A stretch of 64,000 bases of DNA from Helicobacter_J cappadocius (GCF_030686155.1 NZ_JAUPEV010000002.1:164022-228021), one strand, 5' to 3'; positions 1-9,183 are shown, counted from the stretch's first letter. Notes: a model not told the origin generated them from the sequence alone. Numbers and translations are program-made.

Positions 1-2
1 AA

Positions 3-113
3 GGATTTTTTTGCTTCACTGGCGGTGGTATGTTTTATGAAGGGATTCAATCACTGTTTGAAATAAAGATGATTAACATGGGGATTGTAAATAATCTTAT
101 AACTCCCCATTAA
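3..113 (+). CDS. 3' end of an unidentified gene (partial)
   Basis: A reading frame is already open at the left edge (frame 3) and stops with TAA at 111-113, giving about 36 residues that end in GIVNNLITPH. It converges on the SPOR-domain gene and stops just before a strong hairpin, as the tail of a real gene would. The tail was not recognised, and a chance open frame of this length is possible. Sequence to the left of the window would settle it. Confidence 0.35.
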   Translation, partial: GFFCFTGGGMFYEGIQSLFEIKMINMGIVNNLITPH

Positions 114-129
114 TTAATGAGGAGTTTAT
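99..129. terminator. Bidirectional hairpin terminator
   Basis: An inverted repeat AACTCC / GGAGTT encloses the palindrome CATTAATTAATG with a single C/A mismatch, so the hairpin has about 12 base pairs. It lies between the rightward open frame ending at 113 and the leftward SPOR gene ending at 140, and would serve both. No long U tract follows on either strand. Confidence 0.5.
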
Positions 130-139
130 AGCAAATCTA

Positions 140-994
140 TTATTTAATTTGAATATAGACAGGTTTTGTTATTTTGGCTGTAATGTCTGCTAGATTTTTA
201 TCTGCTTCAGCTCTAGATTTGTATGGTCCTATCAGGTATTTTGTAACAGTTTCACCATTTAATGTTGAAGTTTGGGTGCGATAGGTATATTTTCTGATCT
301 TATCCATAAAAACTTTGTTAGGTGTTTTATTAAAAACTCCTACTTGTAGATAATGACCAGGTGTTGCATTAGAACCATTTTTGACGATAGGTTTTGGCTT
401 AGTGGGTACAGCTTCTTTTTTTGTATTGATTGGTTTTGTATCTTTTTTTACTACAGGTTTTGTTTGAGCCGGTTTTATTGATTGCGCCTTGGAAGACTCA
501 TTAGTTGTAGATTTTGGTGCTGGTTTCACATTTTCAGTAGTGTGATTGTCTAAAATACTAGATGCTTTATTTTCCTTTTGATTTGTAATAGGTAACATTT
601 CATCGCTAGAATCTTGGGCAGGTGGGCTAAAGTGAGTATCTTCGGCTTGACTCTGGTTAGCTAGTTGCTTTGATTTAATATCTTTAACAATTTTGTCAAA
701 TTTACTATCTTCATCTGACTTTGACATATCATCAATAGACATATTATCAAAATCATCATTCATATCACTAGTATCAGTTGCATCATGTAGAGTATCCATT
801 TTTTGGATGGAGTTATCTGTTGTTGTAGGGGTTTCCTTTGTATCTTGAGTCTTCATTTTCCATGCTACTACCAATAAAATCAAAATAATCACAATTGCGA
901 TGATGATCATCAAGAATAATTTTTTTGTTTTTGATGATTGTGTATTATTGCTATCTCCTAGCAAAATTTCATTTAACTCTTTTTTGTCTTCCAT
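140..994 (-). CDS. SPOR-domain inner-membrane protein
   Basis: 284 residues. A short charged cytoplasmic N-terminus is followed by one transmembrane helix (about 26-46), a long Ser/Thr/Lys/Pro-rich periplasmic linker (about 50-210) and a C-terminal SPOR domain (about 212-284, with YLQVGVF and YLIGPYKSRAEAD). SPOR domains bind septal peptidoglycan stripped of stem peptides, so the protein probably sits at the division site. The layout is that of FtsN-like and DedD-like proteins, but the exact role is not shown. It has a clear AAGGAG ribosome site 21 bases after the DUF1882 gene, and the H. pylori counterpart lies in the same order beside glyA. Confidence 0.85.
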   Translation of the reverse strand: MEDKKELNEILLGDSNNTQSSKTKKLFLMIIIAIVIILILLVVAWKMKTQDTKETPTTTDNSIQKMDTLHDATDTSDMNDDFDNMSIDDMSKSDEDSKFDKIVKDIKSKQLANQSQAEDTHFSPPAQDSSDEMLPITNQKENKASSILDNHTTENVKPAPKSTTNESSKAQSIKPAQTKPVVKKDTKPINTKKEAVPTKPKPIVKNGSNATPGHYLQVGVFNKTPNKVFMDKIRKYTYRTQTSTLNGETVTKYLIGPYKSRAEADKNLADITAKITKPVYIQIK

Positions 995-1014
995 TATTTA
1001 CTCCTTAGTATAGA

Positions 1015-1557
1015 TTAAAGATGCCTTGCCCATGAAGAACCACGCTCTTTTGCATAGACTTCATAAGGTAGTGCTAATATATTAAATTCAGTGGGCATTT
1101 CATCATTTGGAAATACCTTCCATTCTGTTGGAAACATTTGTGATAACTTCAACGATAACATTCTACCCAATCTTTTTCCTTCACTTAGTTCTGTATGTCC
1201 TTTATGGATATACAGGTGAAGATGACCAGGTGTTTTTGATTGGTAGGCAGTAAAATTCATAAAACCTTCTTCTCTTAACATTAGTTGGGCTTTATGGTAG
1301 AATTTTTCAGTATTTCTACCATTGTAATCAAAAACAATATTTTCGACTTTATTATCATTTAATATTAAAGAGTGAGCTAAAATTACCTCTTTTTTAAGAT
1401 GTTTTTGAATTAGTGTGCTTGTGAGTAACGAATCAACTTTTTCAAACTTATCATAAAAGATCCTACCTAGATGAGCAATCTTTTTGCCTAAACCGTCTTT
1501 TTTCTGATAATAAAAAGAAGTATTCATTTTGATAAGCTTTAAATCCATCTCAGTCAT
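1015..1557 (-). CDS. DUF1882 family protein (HP0184-like)
   Basis: 180 residues, soluble, with no signal peptide. It matches the conserved Helicobacter/Campylobacter family next to glyA (HP0184 in H. pylori, DUF1882). The central KTPGHLHLYIHKGH segment and a following Lys/Arg-rich stretch are its most distinctive parts. The GxHxH pattern loosely recalls archaeo-eukaryotic primase-fold proteins, but that is only a resemblance. Function is unknown. The start is fixed by AAGGTAG five bases before ATG. It lies 9 bases after glyA and probably belongs to the cvpA-lysS-glyA transcription unit. Confidence 0.8.
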   Translation of the reverse strand: MTEMDLKLIKMNTSFYYQKKDGLGKKIAHLGRIFYDKFEKVDSLLTSTLIQKHLKKEVILAHSLILNDNKVENIVFDYNGRNTEKFYHKAQLMLREEGFMNFTAYQSKTPGHLHLYIHKGHTELSEGKRLGRMLSLKLSQMFPTEWKVFPNDEMPTEFNILALPYEVYAKERGSSWARHL

Positions 1558-1566
1558 AAGACTACC

Positions 1567-2817
1567 TTAAAAAATAGGTTTTTCATAAGCTATAAATCCT
1601 TTTGTTAGTTGTTTTATTTCTTCTTTGATGTTAGCTTGTTTTGAAATATTTGTAATATCATCAAGTATATCAGCAATTTTATTGCCTATCCATTCAAATT
1701 CTTTTTCTTTCATCCCTCTTGCAGTAAGTGCAGGGGAGCCTATCCTAATTCCACTAGTAACAAAAGGGCTTCTATTCTCGCCAGGGACGGTGTTTTTATT
1801 TACCGTAATTCCCGCATTTCCAAGTGCTATATCAGCATCTTTTCCACTGAAAGGCTTATCCAAAAAGCTCATCAATATTAAGTGATTATCACTTCCTCCA
1901 CTGACAAGATTATAGCCCCTAGATACCAAAACTTCAGCCATTGTTTTGATATTTGTTTTTACATTTTTAGCATAAATTTTCCATTCTGGTTTTAGATTTT
2001 CTCCAAAACCTACAGCTTTTGCAGCAATTACATGCATCAAAGGACCACCTTGCATACCGGGGAAAACAGCTTTATTAATTTTCTGGGAAATTTCTTCATC
2101 ATTTGTCAAAATCATTCCCCCTCTAGGACCGCGAAGTGTTTTGTGTGTAGTAGTAGTCACAATATGGCAATGTGGAAAAGGATTGGGATATTCTCCTGCA
2201 ACAATCAGTCCAGCAATGTGTGCAACATCACCCATCAAGATTGCACCTACACTGTCAGCTATTTCTCGAAATCTCTTAAAATCAAGCTCTCTAGTATATG
2301 CTGAAAATCCACATACAATCATTTTTGGTTTTACTATTTGAGCAATTTGAGCCACCTTTTCATAGTTGATTCTACCATCAAGTTCTACACCATAAAAAAA
2401 ACTCTGATAAGTTTGTCCTGTTGTGCTTACTTTTGCTCCATGTGTAAGATGCCCACCGTGACTCAAATCCATCCCTAAGATTTTGTCATAAGGCTTCAAA
2501 AGTGCAGCATAAACAGCTCCATTTGCTTGAGATCCAGAATGTGGTTGAACATTTGCAAACTCACAGCCAAAGAGTTTTTTTGCTCTAGCGATGGCAATGT
2601 TTTCAATTTCATCTACAAATTCACAACCACCGTAATATCTTTTGCCCGGATATCCTTCAGCGTATTTGTTTGTTAATACACTTCCCATAGCTTCCATAAC
2701 ACTAGGAAATGTATAGTTTTCACTGGCAATCATCTCAAGATGATCATTTTGTCTTTGAAGTTCTTTGCTAATAAAATCAAAGATCTCTTTATCGGATTTT
2801 TGTATTTCATAATTCAT
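1567..2817 (-). CDS. glyA: Serine hydroxymethyltransferase
   Basis: 416 residues, the usual bacterial SHMT length. It converts serine and tetrahydrofolate to glycine and 5,10-methylene-tetrahydrofolate in the cytosol, and is the main source of one-carbon units. The PLP lysine is in the canonical VTTTTHKTLRGPRGG motif (about residue 225). The N-terminal ASENYTFPSVMEAMGSVLTN and the GSQAN loop are also intact. It starts one base after the lysS stop codon, so the two are probably co-transcribed and translationally coupled. Confidence 0.97.
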   Translation of the reverse strand: MNYEIQKSDKEIFDFISKELQRQNDHLEMIASENYTFPSVMEAMGSVLTNKYAEGYPGKRYYGGCEFVDEIENIAIARAKKLFGCEFANVQPHSGSQANGAVYAALLKPYDKILGMDLSHGGHLTHGAKVSTTGQTYQSFFYGVELDGRINYEKVAQIAQIVKPKMIVCGFSAYTRELDFKRFREIADSVGAILMGDVAHIAGLIVAGEYPNPFPHCHIVTTTTHKTLRGPRGGMILTNDEEISQKINKAVFPGMQGGPLMHVIAAKAVGFGENLKPEWKIYAKNVKTNIKTMAEVLVSRGYNLVSGGSDNHLILMSFLDKPFSGKDADIALGNAGITVNKNTVPGENRSPFVTSGIRIGSPALTARGMKEKEFEWIGNKIADILDDITNISKQANIKEEIKQLTKGFIAYEKPIF

Positions 2818-2818
2818 T

Positions 2819-4339
2819 TTATTCCCTTTCTTCTGTGATGGAGTTATTATAATCTATTTTAACTGGTTTCATTGCGGGAAATAAAATAACATCCTTGATT
2901 GTTTTGGAATCGCTGAGCAACATTACAAGCCTATCAATACCAATTCCTTGTCCTGCTGTTGGTGGTAGACCATATCCTAGTGCCCATACATAATCCTCAT
3001 CCATATATTGAGCTTCTTCATCTCCAGCATCCTTCGCTTTCACTTGTGCTTTGAATCTTTCTAGTTGATCTAGAGGATCGTTTAATTCACTAAAACCATT
3101 TGCAATTTCTTTACCACCAATAAAGAGTTCAAATCTATCTGCAATTTCAGGGTTTTGGTCATTTCTTCTAGCTAATGGACTAATATCAATAGGGTATTGA
3201 GTAATGAAGGTTGGATCAATAAGCTTCTCTTCTACAAATTCATCAAATGCTTCTCCGAGTAACTTTCCATATCCCATTGTAGAATCGATTTTTATATGAT
3301 GTTTTTGAAGAAATGTTTTTAGCTTTTGTTCATCTTCGATGATGTCCCTTGAGATATTTCCTATTTTTTCTAATGCATCTTTGTAAGAAATGATGGTGAA
3401 ATTGCTAAAGTCAATCACATTCCCATTATGTGGAATTTTTGTAGGTAGATGTAATTTTTCTAATAGATATGCAAAAAGTTCCTTGCTTAATGTAATTAGA
3501 TCCTCGTATGTTTTGTATGCCCAATAAAACTCAATCATTGTAAATTCTGGATTGTGAGAGTGATCCATTCCTTCATTTCTAAAGTTTCTATTTATTTCAA
3601 AAACAGCCTCAAATCCTCCAACTACTAATCTTTTGAGATAAAGCTCAGGGGCAATACGGAGGTATCTATGAACATCAAGAGCATTATGGTGAGTAATAAA
3701 AGGTTTGGCATTTGCACCACCTGGAATTGGGTGAAGCATTGGCGTTTCGACCTCTAAAAACCCTTTATCTTCAAAAAATCTTCGGACATTTGAAATGATA
3801 GCAGATCGGAGTTTGAAAGTTTCTTTGACATCTGGATTTACTATGAGATCAAGGTATCTTTGTCTATATCTTAGTTCGATATCTGTAAGACCATGAAATT
3901 TTTCAGGTAGAGGAATAATAGATTTTGTGAGTATCTTAAATTCCATCGTGTGGATGCTTAGTTCTCCTGTTTTGGTAACAAAAGGGTAGCCATAGATATT
4001 TACAATATCCCCAACTTCAAGAATTTTTTTTACAAGTTCAAAATCTTCTGCTAAGTCATTTTGAGATAAATAAGCTTGTAAAATACCGCTTTGATCTTCA
4101 ATTTTTATAAAGGCAGCCTTCCCCATCAAACGTAAAAATTTTACTCTTCCGCTTACCCAATAACTAGAAGAAACATCTTTTCTTTCTCCTTCTGCTAGGG
4201 ATTTGAGATTTTCAAATTTTTGAGTGAAAATAAGATTTGAAATGGTTTTGGAAGAATCATTTCTGTAAGGTTTCTTACCCATTTCCAGTAGGTCTTGAGC
4301 TTTTTGTATCCGTTGTTTTATATATTGATTTTCAAACAT
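2819..4339 (-). CDS. lysS: Lysyl-tRNA synthetase, class II
   Basis: 506 residues. It charges tRNA-Lys. An N-terminal OB-fold anticodon-binding domain (about 55-150) precedes the class II catalytic core. Motif 2 is visible as FRNEGMDHSHNPEFT and motif 3 as GQGIGIDRLVM near the C-terminus. The start ATG follows a purine-rich AGGGATAGGA stretch. It lies between cvpA (14 bases upstream) and glyA (1 base downstream), the order known from H. pylori. Confidence 0.97.
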   Translation of the reverse strand: MFENQYIKQRIQKAQDLLEMGKKPYRNDSSKTISNLIFTQKFENLKSLAEGERKDVSSSYWVSGRVKFLRLMGKAAFIKIEDQSGILQAYLSQNDLAEDFELVKKILEVGDIVNIYGYPFVTKTGELSIHTMEFKILTKSIIPLPEKFHGLTDIELRYRQRYLDLIVNPDVKETFKLRSAIISNVRRFFEDKGFLEVETPMLHPIPGGANAKPFITHHNALDVHRYLRIAPELYLKRLVVGGFEAVFEINRNFRNEGMDHSHNPEFTMIEFYWAYKTYEDLITLSKELFAYLLEKLHLPTKIPHNGNVIDFSNFTIISYKDALEKIGNISRDIIEDEQKLKTFLQKHHIKIDSTMGYGKLLGEAFDEFVEEKLIDPTFITQYPIDISPLARRNDQNPEIADRFELFIGGKEIANGFSELNDPLDQLERFKAQVKAKDAGDEEAQYMDEDYVWALGYGLPPTAGQGIGIDRLVMLLSDSKTIKDVILFPAMKPVKIDYNNSITEERE

Positions 4340-4353
4340 TCCTATCCCTATTT

Positions 4354-5037
4354 TTAGAAGTCCGCTTGAGTATTATTTTTGTCAGCACCAACATCAGGAG
4401 TTAGTTTTTGGGGGATTTTTTTAATCGCCTCTTTTGTGCTTTCTGTGATATTATCTTGCAAGTCTTGAGTTGTACTATTGACTGTTTCTTGAAGCTTTTT
4501 TACTCCATCTTTGTGTATTCTTTCTCCAACTGATTGTGTGTTGCCTAGAGTTTCTTGAACACTAGGGATTTTTAAAATCGTTGCAGAAATCGCATTCATT
4601 ATAGGATATATTTTACTATTTTTTTCTAAGTAAGCATTAAAACCTTGAGTGAATTTTGGTTTTGAAACTCCATAGAGTATGAAACCTATGATTAAAAATA
4701 TTTTACAACACGAAAAAATAAAACCAAGTGTTTTGTCAATAATAGAAAAATCTGTTATCTTGATAAATCTACTCAAAATCACACCCACTATTAGAAACGC
4801 TACCCATATGACAGCTAAAATAATAACAAAACCTATCAAAGTAGCTATGGAAGGAGTTCTGAAATCATATACATTGATTGTGATCCATTCACCCATACTC
4901 GTGGCAAATCTTGAACCAAGAAATACTCCAAGTATGATTCCCAAGACACCTGAAACCTCATTTACAAATCCATTGTAAAAACCTCTTAGTCCAATTACCA
5001 CGATGATTATAATCAATATTAAGTCTATGTAGCCCAT
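4354..5037 (-). CDS. cvpA: CvpA family membrane protein
   Basis: About 227 residues with four hydrophobic helices in the first 130 (the first is near residues 4-22), then a polar, Gln/Thr-rich tail of about 90 residues predicted to be helical. The family was named for colicin V production. It is a small inner-membrane protein linked to envelope stress tolerance, but its molecular role is not settled. The start is ambiguous between GTG at 5043 and ATG at 5037. ATG is chosen because AGAG lies just upstream. It appears to be first in the cvpA-lysS-glyA-DUF1882-SPOR series. Confidence 0.85.
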   Translation of the reverse strand: MGYIDLILIIIIVVIGLRGFYNGFVNEVSGVLGIILGVFLGSRFATSMGEWITINVYDFRTPSIATLIGFVIILAVIWVAFLIVGVILSRFIKITDFSIIDKTLGFIFSCCKIFLIIGFILYGVSKPKFTQGFNAYLEKNSKIYPIMNAISATILKIPSVQETLGNTQSVGERIHKDGVKKLQETVNSTTQDLQDNITESTKEAIKKIPQKLTPDVGADKNNTQADF

Positions 5038-5148
5038 TTTCACTCTGCATTTTTTAGTTTTATTTCGTATTCTACAACAAATAAGCTAAAAATAAAAATC
5101 TTAAAATAAATCAAGAAATAGGAAATAGATGATGAACTTATAGATGGT

Positions 5149-5370
5149 ATGGTTTGCACATATTTGTATCTTGATAATAGTCTAAAAATCTCATCACAAC
5201 AACATTTTCTATTTATTCTTCAGGAAGCAAGAATAATGCTAAAATTTCAAGATATGCAGAGTAATGCTGATATAAACATTGAGATTGATAATATTTTAGG
5301 AGAGTTGCTGGATGGTTGTGTCCAAAATAAAGAATATAAAGGAATATTTTTCATATGCATATTTACTTAA
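5149..5370 (+). CDS. Small ORF overlapping the lnt start (doubtful)
   Basis: A 73-codon frame whose C-terminal 20 codons overlap the beginning of lnt in another frame. Residues 20-60 look protein-like (acidic and amphipathic, including ADINIEIDNILGELLDG), but no ribosome site precedes ATG 5149 and the family is not recognised. It may be a small coupled gene, or only the spacer that carries the lnt ribosome site. Confidence 0.25.
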   Translation: MVCTYLYLDNSLKISSQQHFLFILQEARIMLKFQDMQSNADINIEIDNILGELLDGCVQNKEYKGIFFICIFT

Positions 5371-6664
5371 CCATAAAGATTTGAGAATGCGGATATTTTG
5401 GGCTTTGATCTTTGCAGCAATTTTTTTGCTACCAGTGTATGTTGGAGGTATTTTTATCTATTTGGGGCTTGAAAAAACTGCTGTGATTTTTGAGAGTTTT
5501 TTTGGACTTTTAAGTATTTGGATTTTTTTGCTTGTACCTAGAGTATTGAAGTTTTGGTTTGGATTTTTTGTTGGATTGGGACTGTTTTATTGGACAGGAC
5601 TTAGTTTCCGATTCTCTCCTATGGAGTTTTTGATACCCTTTGTAATGATTTTTGTGAGTATTGTATATGGCGTTGTATTTTATTTTTTACTTTTTTACAA
5701 TTCTTATTTTTGGAGAATATTTACTTTGATGATAGCTAGTTATATTCATCCATTTGGTTTTGATTGGCTAGTGATCGAATCATTTTTTTCTTACAGTATT
5801 TTTGCTGTGGATAAATGGAGTTTTTTTGGATTGATACTCGGAGTGATTGCATTATGGAATTTTCGAAGGTATTATAAACTTATAAGTATTTGCTTTTTGC
5901 TTTTTGCATTGGATTGGGGACATATAAGAGAGGATGGAAAGTGGCAGGATTTAAATATCAATACTTCTGAAATAAATAAGGACAAATTGAATTTGAAAAT
6001 TACCACAACAGATATTCCGCAATCTGAAAAATGGGAAGAAAAAGAAATGAGCTATATAGTTGATAATAATTTCAACTTGATTTATCAGGCAAAGCAAGAT
6101 CATCAAAATGCGGTTGTTCTACCTGAGACGGCTTTTCCTTTTGTGCTTAATAGGAGCTTTCTTATCGATAATCTAAAAATACTCGGAAAAGACATTGTGA
6201 TTATTGCAGGAGGATTGCGTGAGGATGATAATCATAGAATTTATAACAGTATATACATATTTCAAAATGGTAATTTCAGCTATATAGATAAGGTTGTTCT
6301 AGCTCCTTTTGGAGAGAAAATCCCACTTCCTGAATTTTTAGCAAAACCTTTGAGGAAAATGTTTTTTGGAGAGGAGATAGGGCTTAGTGATGCAAAAAAA
6401 CCAGGAAATATTCAAATAGGTAAGGAAGTTTTTCGTGGAGCAATTTGTTATGAAGGAACTTCGGCGATAATGTATAAAGATAAACCCAAATATGTTATTG
6501 TTATTAGTAATAATGCTTGGTTTGTGCCTAGTATTGAACCTATTCTTCAAAGAATGTTGATAAAATACTATGCTAGGCTTTATAAAACAGTAGTTATTCA
6601 TAGTAGCAATCAATCCCCATCCTATGTTCTTTCTAGCTCTGTTTTTGGGGATAAAAATCTTTAA
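5312..6664 (+). CDS. lnt: Apolipoprotein N-acyltransferase
   Basis: 450 residues. It adds the third, amide-linked acyl chain to lipoproteins in the inner membrane. The N-terminal half is a bundle of about six transmembrane helices (30-205). The C-terminal part is a periplasmic carbon-nitrogen hydrolase domain with the expected triad: Glu272 in LPETAFPF, Lys327 in DKVVLAPFGE and Cys379 in GAICYEG. ATG 5312 is preceded by AGGAG nine bases upstream. The next gene, 12 bases on, is a LolD-like ABC ATPase, so the pair groups lipoprotein maturation with probable lipoprotein export. Pal, encoded in this window, is a likely substrate. Confidence 0.93.
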   Translation: MVVSKIKNIKEYFSYAYLLNHKDLRMRIFWALIFAAIFLLPVYVGGIFIYLGLEKTAVIFESFFGLLSIWIFLLVPRVLKFWFGFFVGLGLFYWTGLSFRFSPMEFLIPFVMIFVSIVYGVVFYFLLFYNSYFWRIFTLMIASYIHPFGFDWLVIESFFSYSIFAVDKWSFFGLILGVIALWNFRRYYKLISICFLLFALDWGHIREDGKWQDLNINTSEINKDKLNLKITTTDIPQSEKWEEKEMSYIVDNNFNLIYQAKQDHQNAVVLPETAFPFVLNRSFLIDNLKILGKDIVIIAGGLREDDNHRIYNSIYIFQNGNFSYIDKVVLAPFGEKIPLPEFLAKPLRKMFFGEEIGLSDAKKPGNIQIGKEVFRGAICYEGTSAIMYKDKPKYVIVISNNAWFVPSIEPILQRMLIKYYARLYKTVVIHSSNQSPSYVLSSSVFGDKNL

Positions 6665-6676
6665 AGAAAGGAATAA

Positions 6677-7315
6677 ATGTTAAAAGCAATCCAATTAACT
6701 CATCGTTTTGAAAATTTACTTTATGAAAATCTTAATTTTGAAGTTTTTTCAGGACAATCTATGGCTATTTTAGGTGTGAGTGGGAGTGGAAAATCCACTA
6801 TATTAAATAATCTTTCTACGATGCTAAAACCTATAGAAGGAAGGGTGGATATTTTAGAACATAAGGATATTTATTCTTTATCTAATGCACAACTCTTAAA
6901 AATTAGACGCTATGATATAGGTATTATTTTTCAATCTCATTATTTGTTTCGAGGATTTAGTGGAATGGAAAATTTGAAAGTTGCTTCAATTATTTCTTCT
7001 AATGATTTGGATGAGGAGTTATTAAGAGATTTGGGTATTCTTGAAGTAATCTATCAAAATATTGGTGAGCTTAGTGGTGGTCAGCAACAACGTTTGTCGA
7101 TTGCTAGAGTCTTGACCAAAAAACCTAAAATAATTTTTGCGGACGAACCTACAGGGAATTTAGATAAAGAAACAGCACAGAGCACAATGAAAGTTATTTT
7201 TGAATATATTAGAAAAACACAGGGTGTGTTAGTTCTTGCCACACATGATGAAAAAATAGCAACAGATTGTACCCAGATGTTTAGATTGGAAAATAAAAGA
7301 TTAAATCGAATTTAA
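6677..7315 (+). CDS. ABC transporter ATP-binding protein, LolD-like
   Basis: 212 residues, a stand-alone ATPase subunit. Walker A is GVSGSGKST, the signature is LSGGQQQR, Walker B is IIFADEPTG, and the His switch is in LATHDEK. The sequence type (LolD/FtsE/MacB group) and the position directly after lnt favour a role in lipoprotein release from the inner membrane. No permease gene is next to it, so it must pair with a partner encoded elsewhere. It converges on lpxK with only 3 bases between stop codons. Confidence 0.85.
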   Translation: MLKAIQLTHRFENLLYENLNFEVFSGQSMAILGVSGSGKSTILNNLSTMLKPIEGRVDILEHKDIYSLSNAQLLKIRRYDIGIIFQSHYLFRGFSGMENLKVASIISSNDLDEELLRDLGILEVIYQNIGELSGGQQQRLSIARVLTKKPKIIFADEPTGNLDKETAQSTMKVIFEYIRKTQGVLVLATHDEKIATDCTQMFRLENKRLNRI

Positions 7316-7318
7316 AAA

Positions 7319-8227
7319 TTATAAGTTTGATTGGGAGTGAATATATTCAGCGATAGCTTCTTTTATTGTTGGATTAATTTCTAGTTCAAGTTCTATCAGA
7401 CTTATCGGAATAGGGCATTCTTTGAGCTTGACTTCGTCTTTTTGGGTCACTAGTATGGAAGTGGCACCGTGTTTTTGAACTTCTAGTTGTAATTTATCTA
7501 TATTGAAATCACTATGGTCGCCTAGTATTATTTTTCCAACAATATTGGGAAGATATTCATCTAGTCGAGAGGGATTGGCTATAGCTGTAACTAAAAGCAT
7601 CCTTTGAGTTTGATTAACAATCTTCACTTTACGTTTATAATCTATTCCTTCTATAGCTAAAATATCAGCAGTTTTGTATAAGGAGGGTCTTTCTCGGTAG
7701 ATTCCACTTGGAATACAAAATCTAAAATAAGGTTCTAGTTTTGGTTTAAGCAAAACATTCAATTTTTTAAAGTTGAAACGAAATCCATCATCTAAGAAAA
7801 TAATCTTACAGCCAATCTCTTTTGCTTTTTGAATCCCCAAATTTCGATTTTTACTGACAATTACACTTGCATTTTTTAGTCTCTTTGCCATTAGATAGGC
7901 CTCATCACCCGATTCTTTTTGGGTGCATATAATTTTACCATTTTGACTTACTATCACGACCCCTTTGGATTTTCTTTTATAGCCTCTAGAGATAATAGCA
8001 ACATCAATATATTCTTTGGCAATTTCCATAATAAAGGGAGTTTTACCACTTCCTCCTGCGATTAGGTTGCCAATACTTATAATCGGTATTTTAAAATCAG
8101 CAAAACGAGATATTTTCCTACGCAAAACCGAAGCCATGCAATAGAGCCAAGAGATAGGTAAGAGAATAAAGGAAATGATTTTTTGCAAAAAACTTGGTTT
8201 ATAAAAATATCTATCAATGAAGCGCAA
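7319..8227 (-). CDS. lpxK: Tetraacyldisaccharide 4'-kinase
   Basis: 302 residues. LpxK phosphorylates the 4' position of the lipid A disaccharide precursor at the inner face of the cytoplasmic membrane. An N-terminal hydrophobic anchor (about 13-34) is followed by the family P-loop IGNLIAGGSGKTPF (about 51-64), then SRGYKRKSKG and FLDDGFRF. Length is normal for epsilonproteobacteria. It lies 10 bases after nadE on the same strand, and the nadE-lpxK pair is also adjacent in H. pylori. Confidence 0.95.
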   Translation of the reverse strand: MRFIDRYFYKPSFLQKIISFILLPISWLYCMASVLRRKISRFADFKIPIISIGNLIAGGSGKTPFIMEIAKEYIDVAIISRGYKRKSKGVVIVSQNGKIICTQKESGDEAYLMAKRLKNASVIVSKNRNLGIQKAKEIGCKIIFLDDGFRFNFKKLNVLLKPKLEPYFRFCIPSGIYRERPSLYKTADILAIEGIDYKRKVKIVNQTQRMLLVTAIANPSRLDEYLPNIVGKIILGDHSDFNIDKLQLEVQKHGATSILVTQKDEVKLKECPIPISLIELELEINPTIKEAIAEYIHSQSNL

Positions 8228-8237
8228 AATTAACTCT

Positions 8238-9026
8238 CTAACCCTTTTTTATCGTAAAAATAGCTGGAGGAGTTCTTTTAAAGAGATTTTTTTTGATTCT
8301 AGTGACGATTGAATTTACCATTTCTTTTTCAAAACCAAGTTGATAGAATTTCTTCACATCAATTTCAGATAAGTCACTGTACATTTTAGAGATTTCAAAA
8401 AGCAATCTATCAACTTCTTCATAGGTGTATCCCAATTCATCTTCATCGCTTTGTCCGGCATATAAATCAGCACTAGGCTTTTTGTCTATTATATGTCTAG
8501 GGATATTGAGTATTTTGGCCAATTCATATACTTGTGTTTTGTAAAAATCTCCGATAGGGTTGATGGCATAGGCGAGATCCCCATGTATTGTTCCATAGCC
8601 TAGCATTAATTCGCTTTTATTACTAGTGCCTACTACAATCGCACGAACTTCTTGAGATAAATCATAAAGCAAAGACATTCGAACTCGCGTACAAAAGTTA
8701 CCTTTTCTAATTAGATTGGCTTCTTTGTGATTAGTCCTAAATGATTCATCATATTGATTGATAGATTGAACTTGATAAGGAATATCAAATTGTTCGCATA
8801 ATGCGATACCATCAGTAAGGCTATTTTTTGAGGAGGTGATGGAGGGCATTAAAAGTGCCTCTAAGTGCGTACCAAAAGTCATTTTGCATAAGACTGCGAC
8901 CACTGCACTATCTATTCCTCCGCTTACTCCCAAAACAACACGATTGAAGCCACGACTTTTTGCTTCTTGATATAAAAAATTTATCAGTGACTTAACGATA
9001 TTTTGAGGTAAAGCAGGTATATTCAT
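8238..9026 (-). CDS. nadE: NH3-dependent NAD+ synthetase
   Basis: 262 residues. It makes NAD+ from nicotinate adenine dinucleotide, ATP and ammonia. The PP-loop is visible as LGVSGGIDSAVV near residue 33, followed by GTSNKSEL and the KPSADLYAGQSDEDELG loop. There is no glutaminase domain, so it depends on free ammonia. It is the first gene of the nadE-lpxK unit, with a TAGAAT -10 box about 40 bases upstream. Confidence 0.96.
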   Translation of the reverse strand: MNIPALPQNIVKSLINFLYQEAKSRGFNRVVLGVSGGIDSAVVAVLCKMTFGTHLEALLMPSITSSKNSLTDGIALCEQFDIPYQVQSINQYDESFRTNHKEANLIRKGNFCTRVRMSLLYDLSQEVRAIVVGTSNKSELMLGYGTIHGDLAYAINPIGDFYKTQVYELAKILNIPRHIIDKKPSADLYAGQSDEDELGYTYEEVDRLLFEISKMYSDLSEIDVKKFYQLGFEKEMVNSIVTRIKKNLFKRTPPAIFTIKKG

Positions 9027-9064
9027 ATATTTTTCCTATTCTTAAGAGATTTAATAATGGTGAA

Positions 9065-9070
9065 ATTCTA
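9065..9070 (-). promoter_or_regulatory. nadE promoter, -10 box
   Basis: TAGAAT on the minus strand, 39 bases before the nadE start codon. As is usual for Helicobacter sigma-70 promoters no -35 hexamer is evident, but the upstream flank on this strand is a long series of A tracts (see 9134-9183). Confidence 0.5.
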
Positions 9071-9133
9071 CCAAAAATATTTGCTAATTTTGCTATGGTG
9101 AGGAAAATTTTTGTAATTTTTTATAAAAATTGA

Positions 9134-9183
9134 TTTTTTATAATGTTTTTTTTGATTTTTTTCTTAGATTTTTTAGAATTTTT
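9134..9183. promoter_or_regulatory. Phased A/T tracts between nadE and petA (probable curved DNA)
   Basis: Five runs of 5-8 T on the plus strand are centred near 9136, 9149, 9159, 9171 and 9181, about 11 bases apart on average. A tracts spaced close to the helical repeat bend DNA and can act as UP elements. The block lies in the 371-base gap between divergent nadE and petA, upstream of both promoters. The rest of the gap holds the two promoters and no gene. Confidence 0.4.

Noticed and set aside
46..62. A 17-base near match (16 of 17) to 9251-9267, around CACTGTTTGAAA / CCCTGTTTGAAA, looking like a CRISPR-type or dispersed repeat
   Set aside because: Only two imperfect copies. Several such matches are expected by chance in 64 kb of AT-rich DNA, and there is no spacer array.
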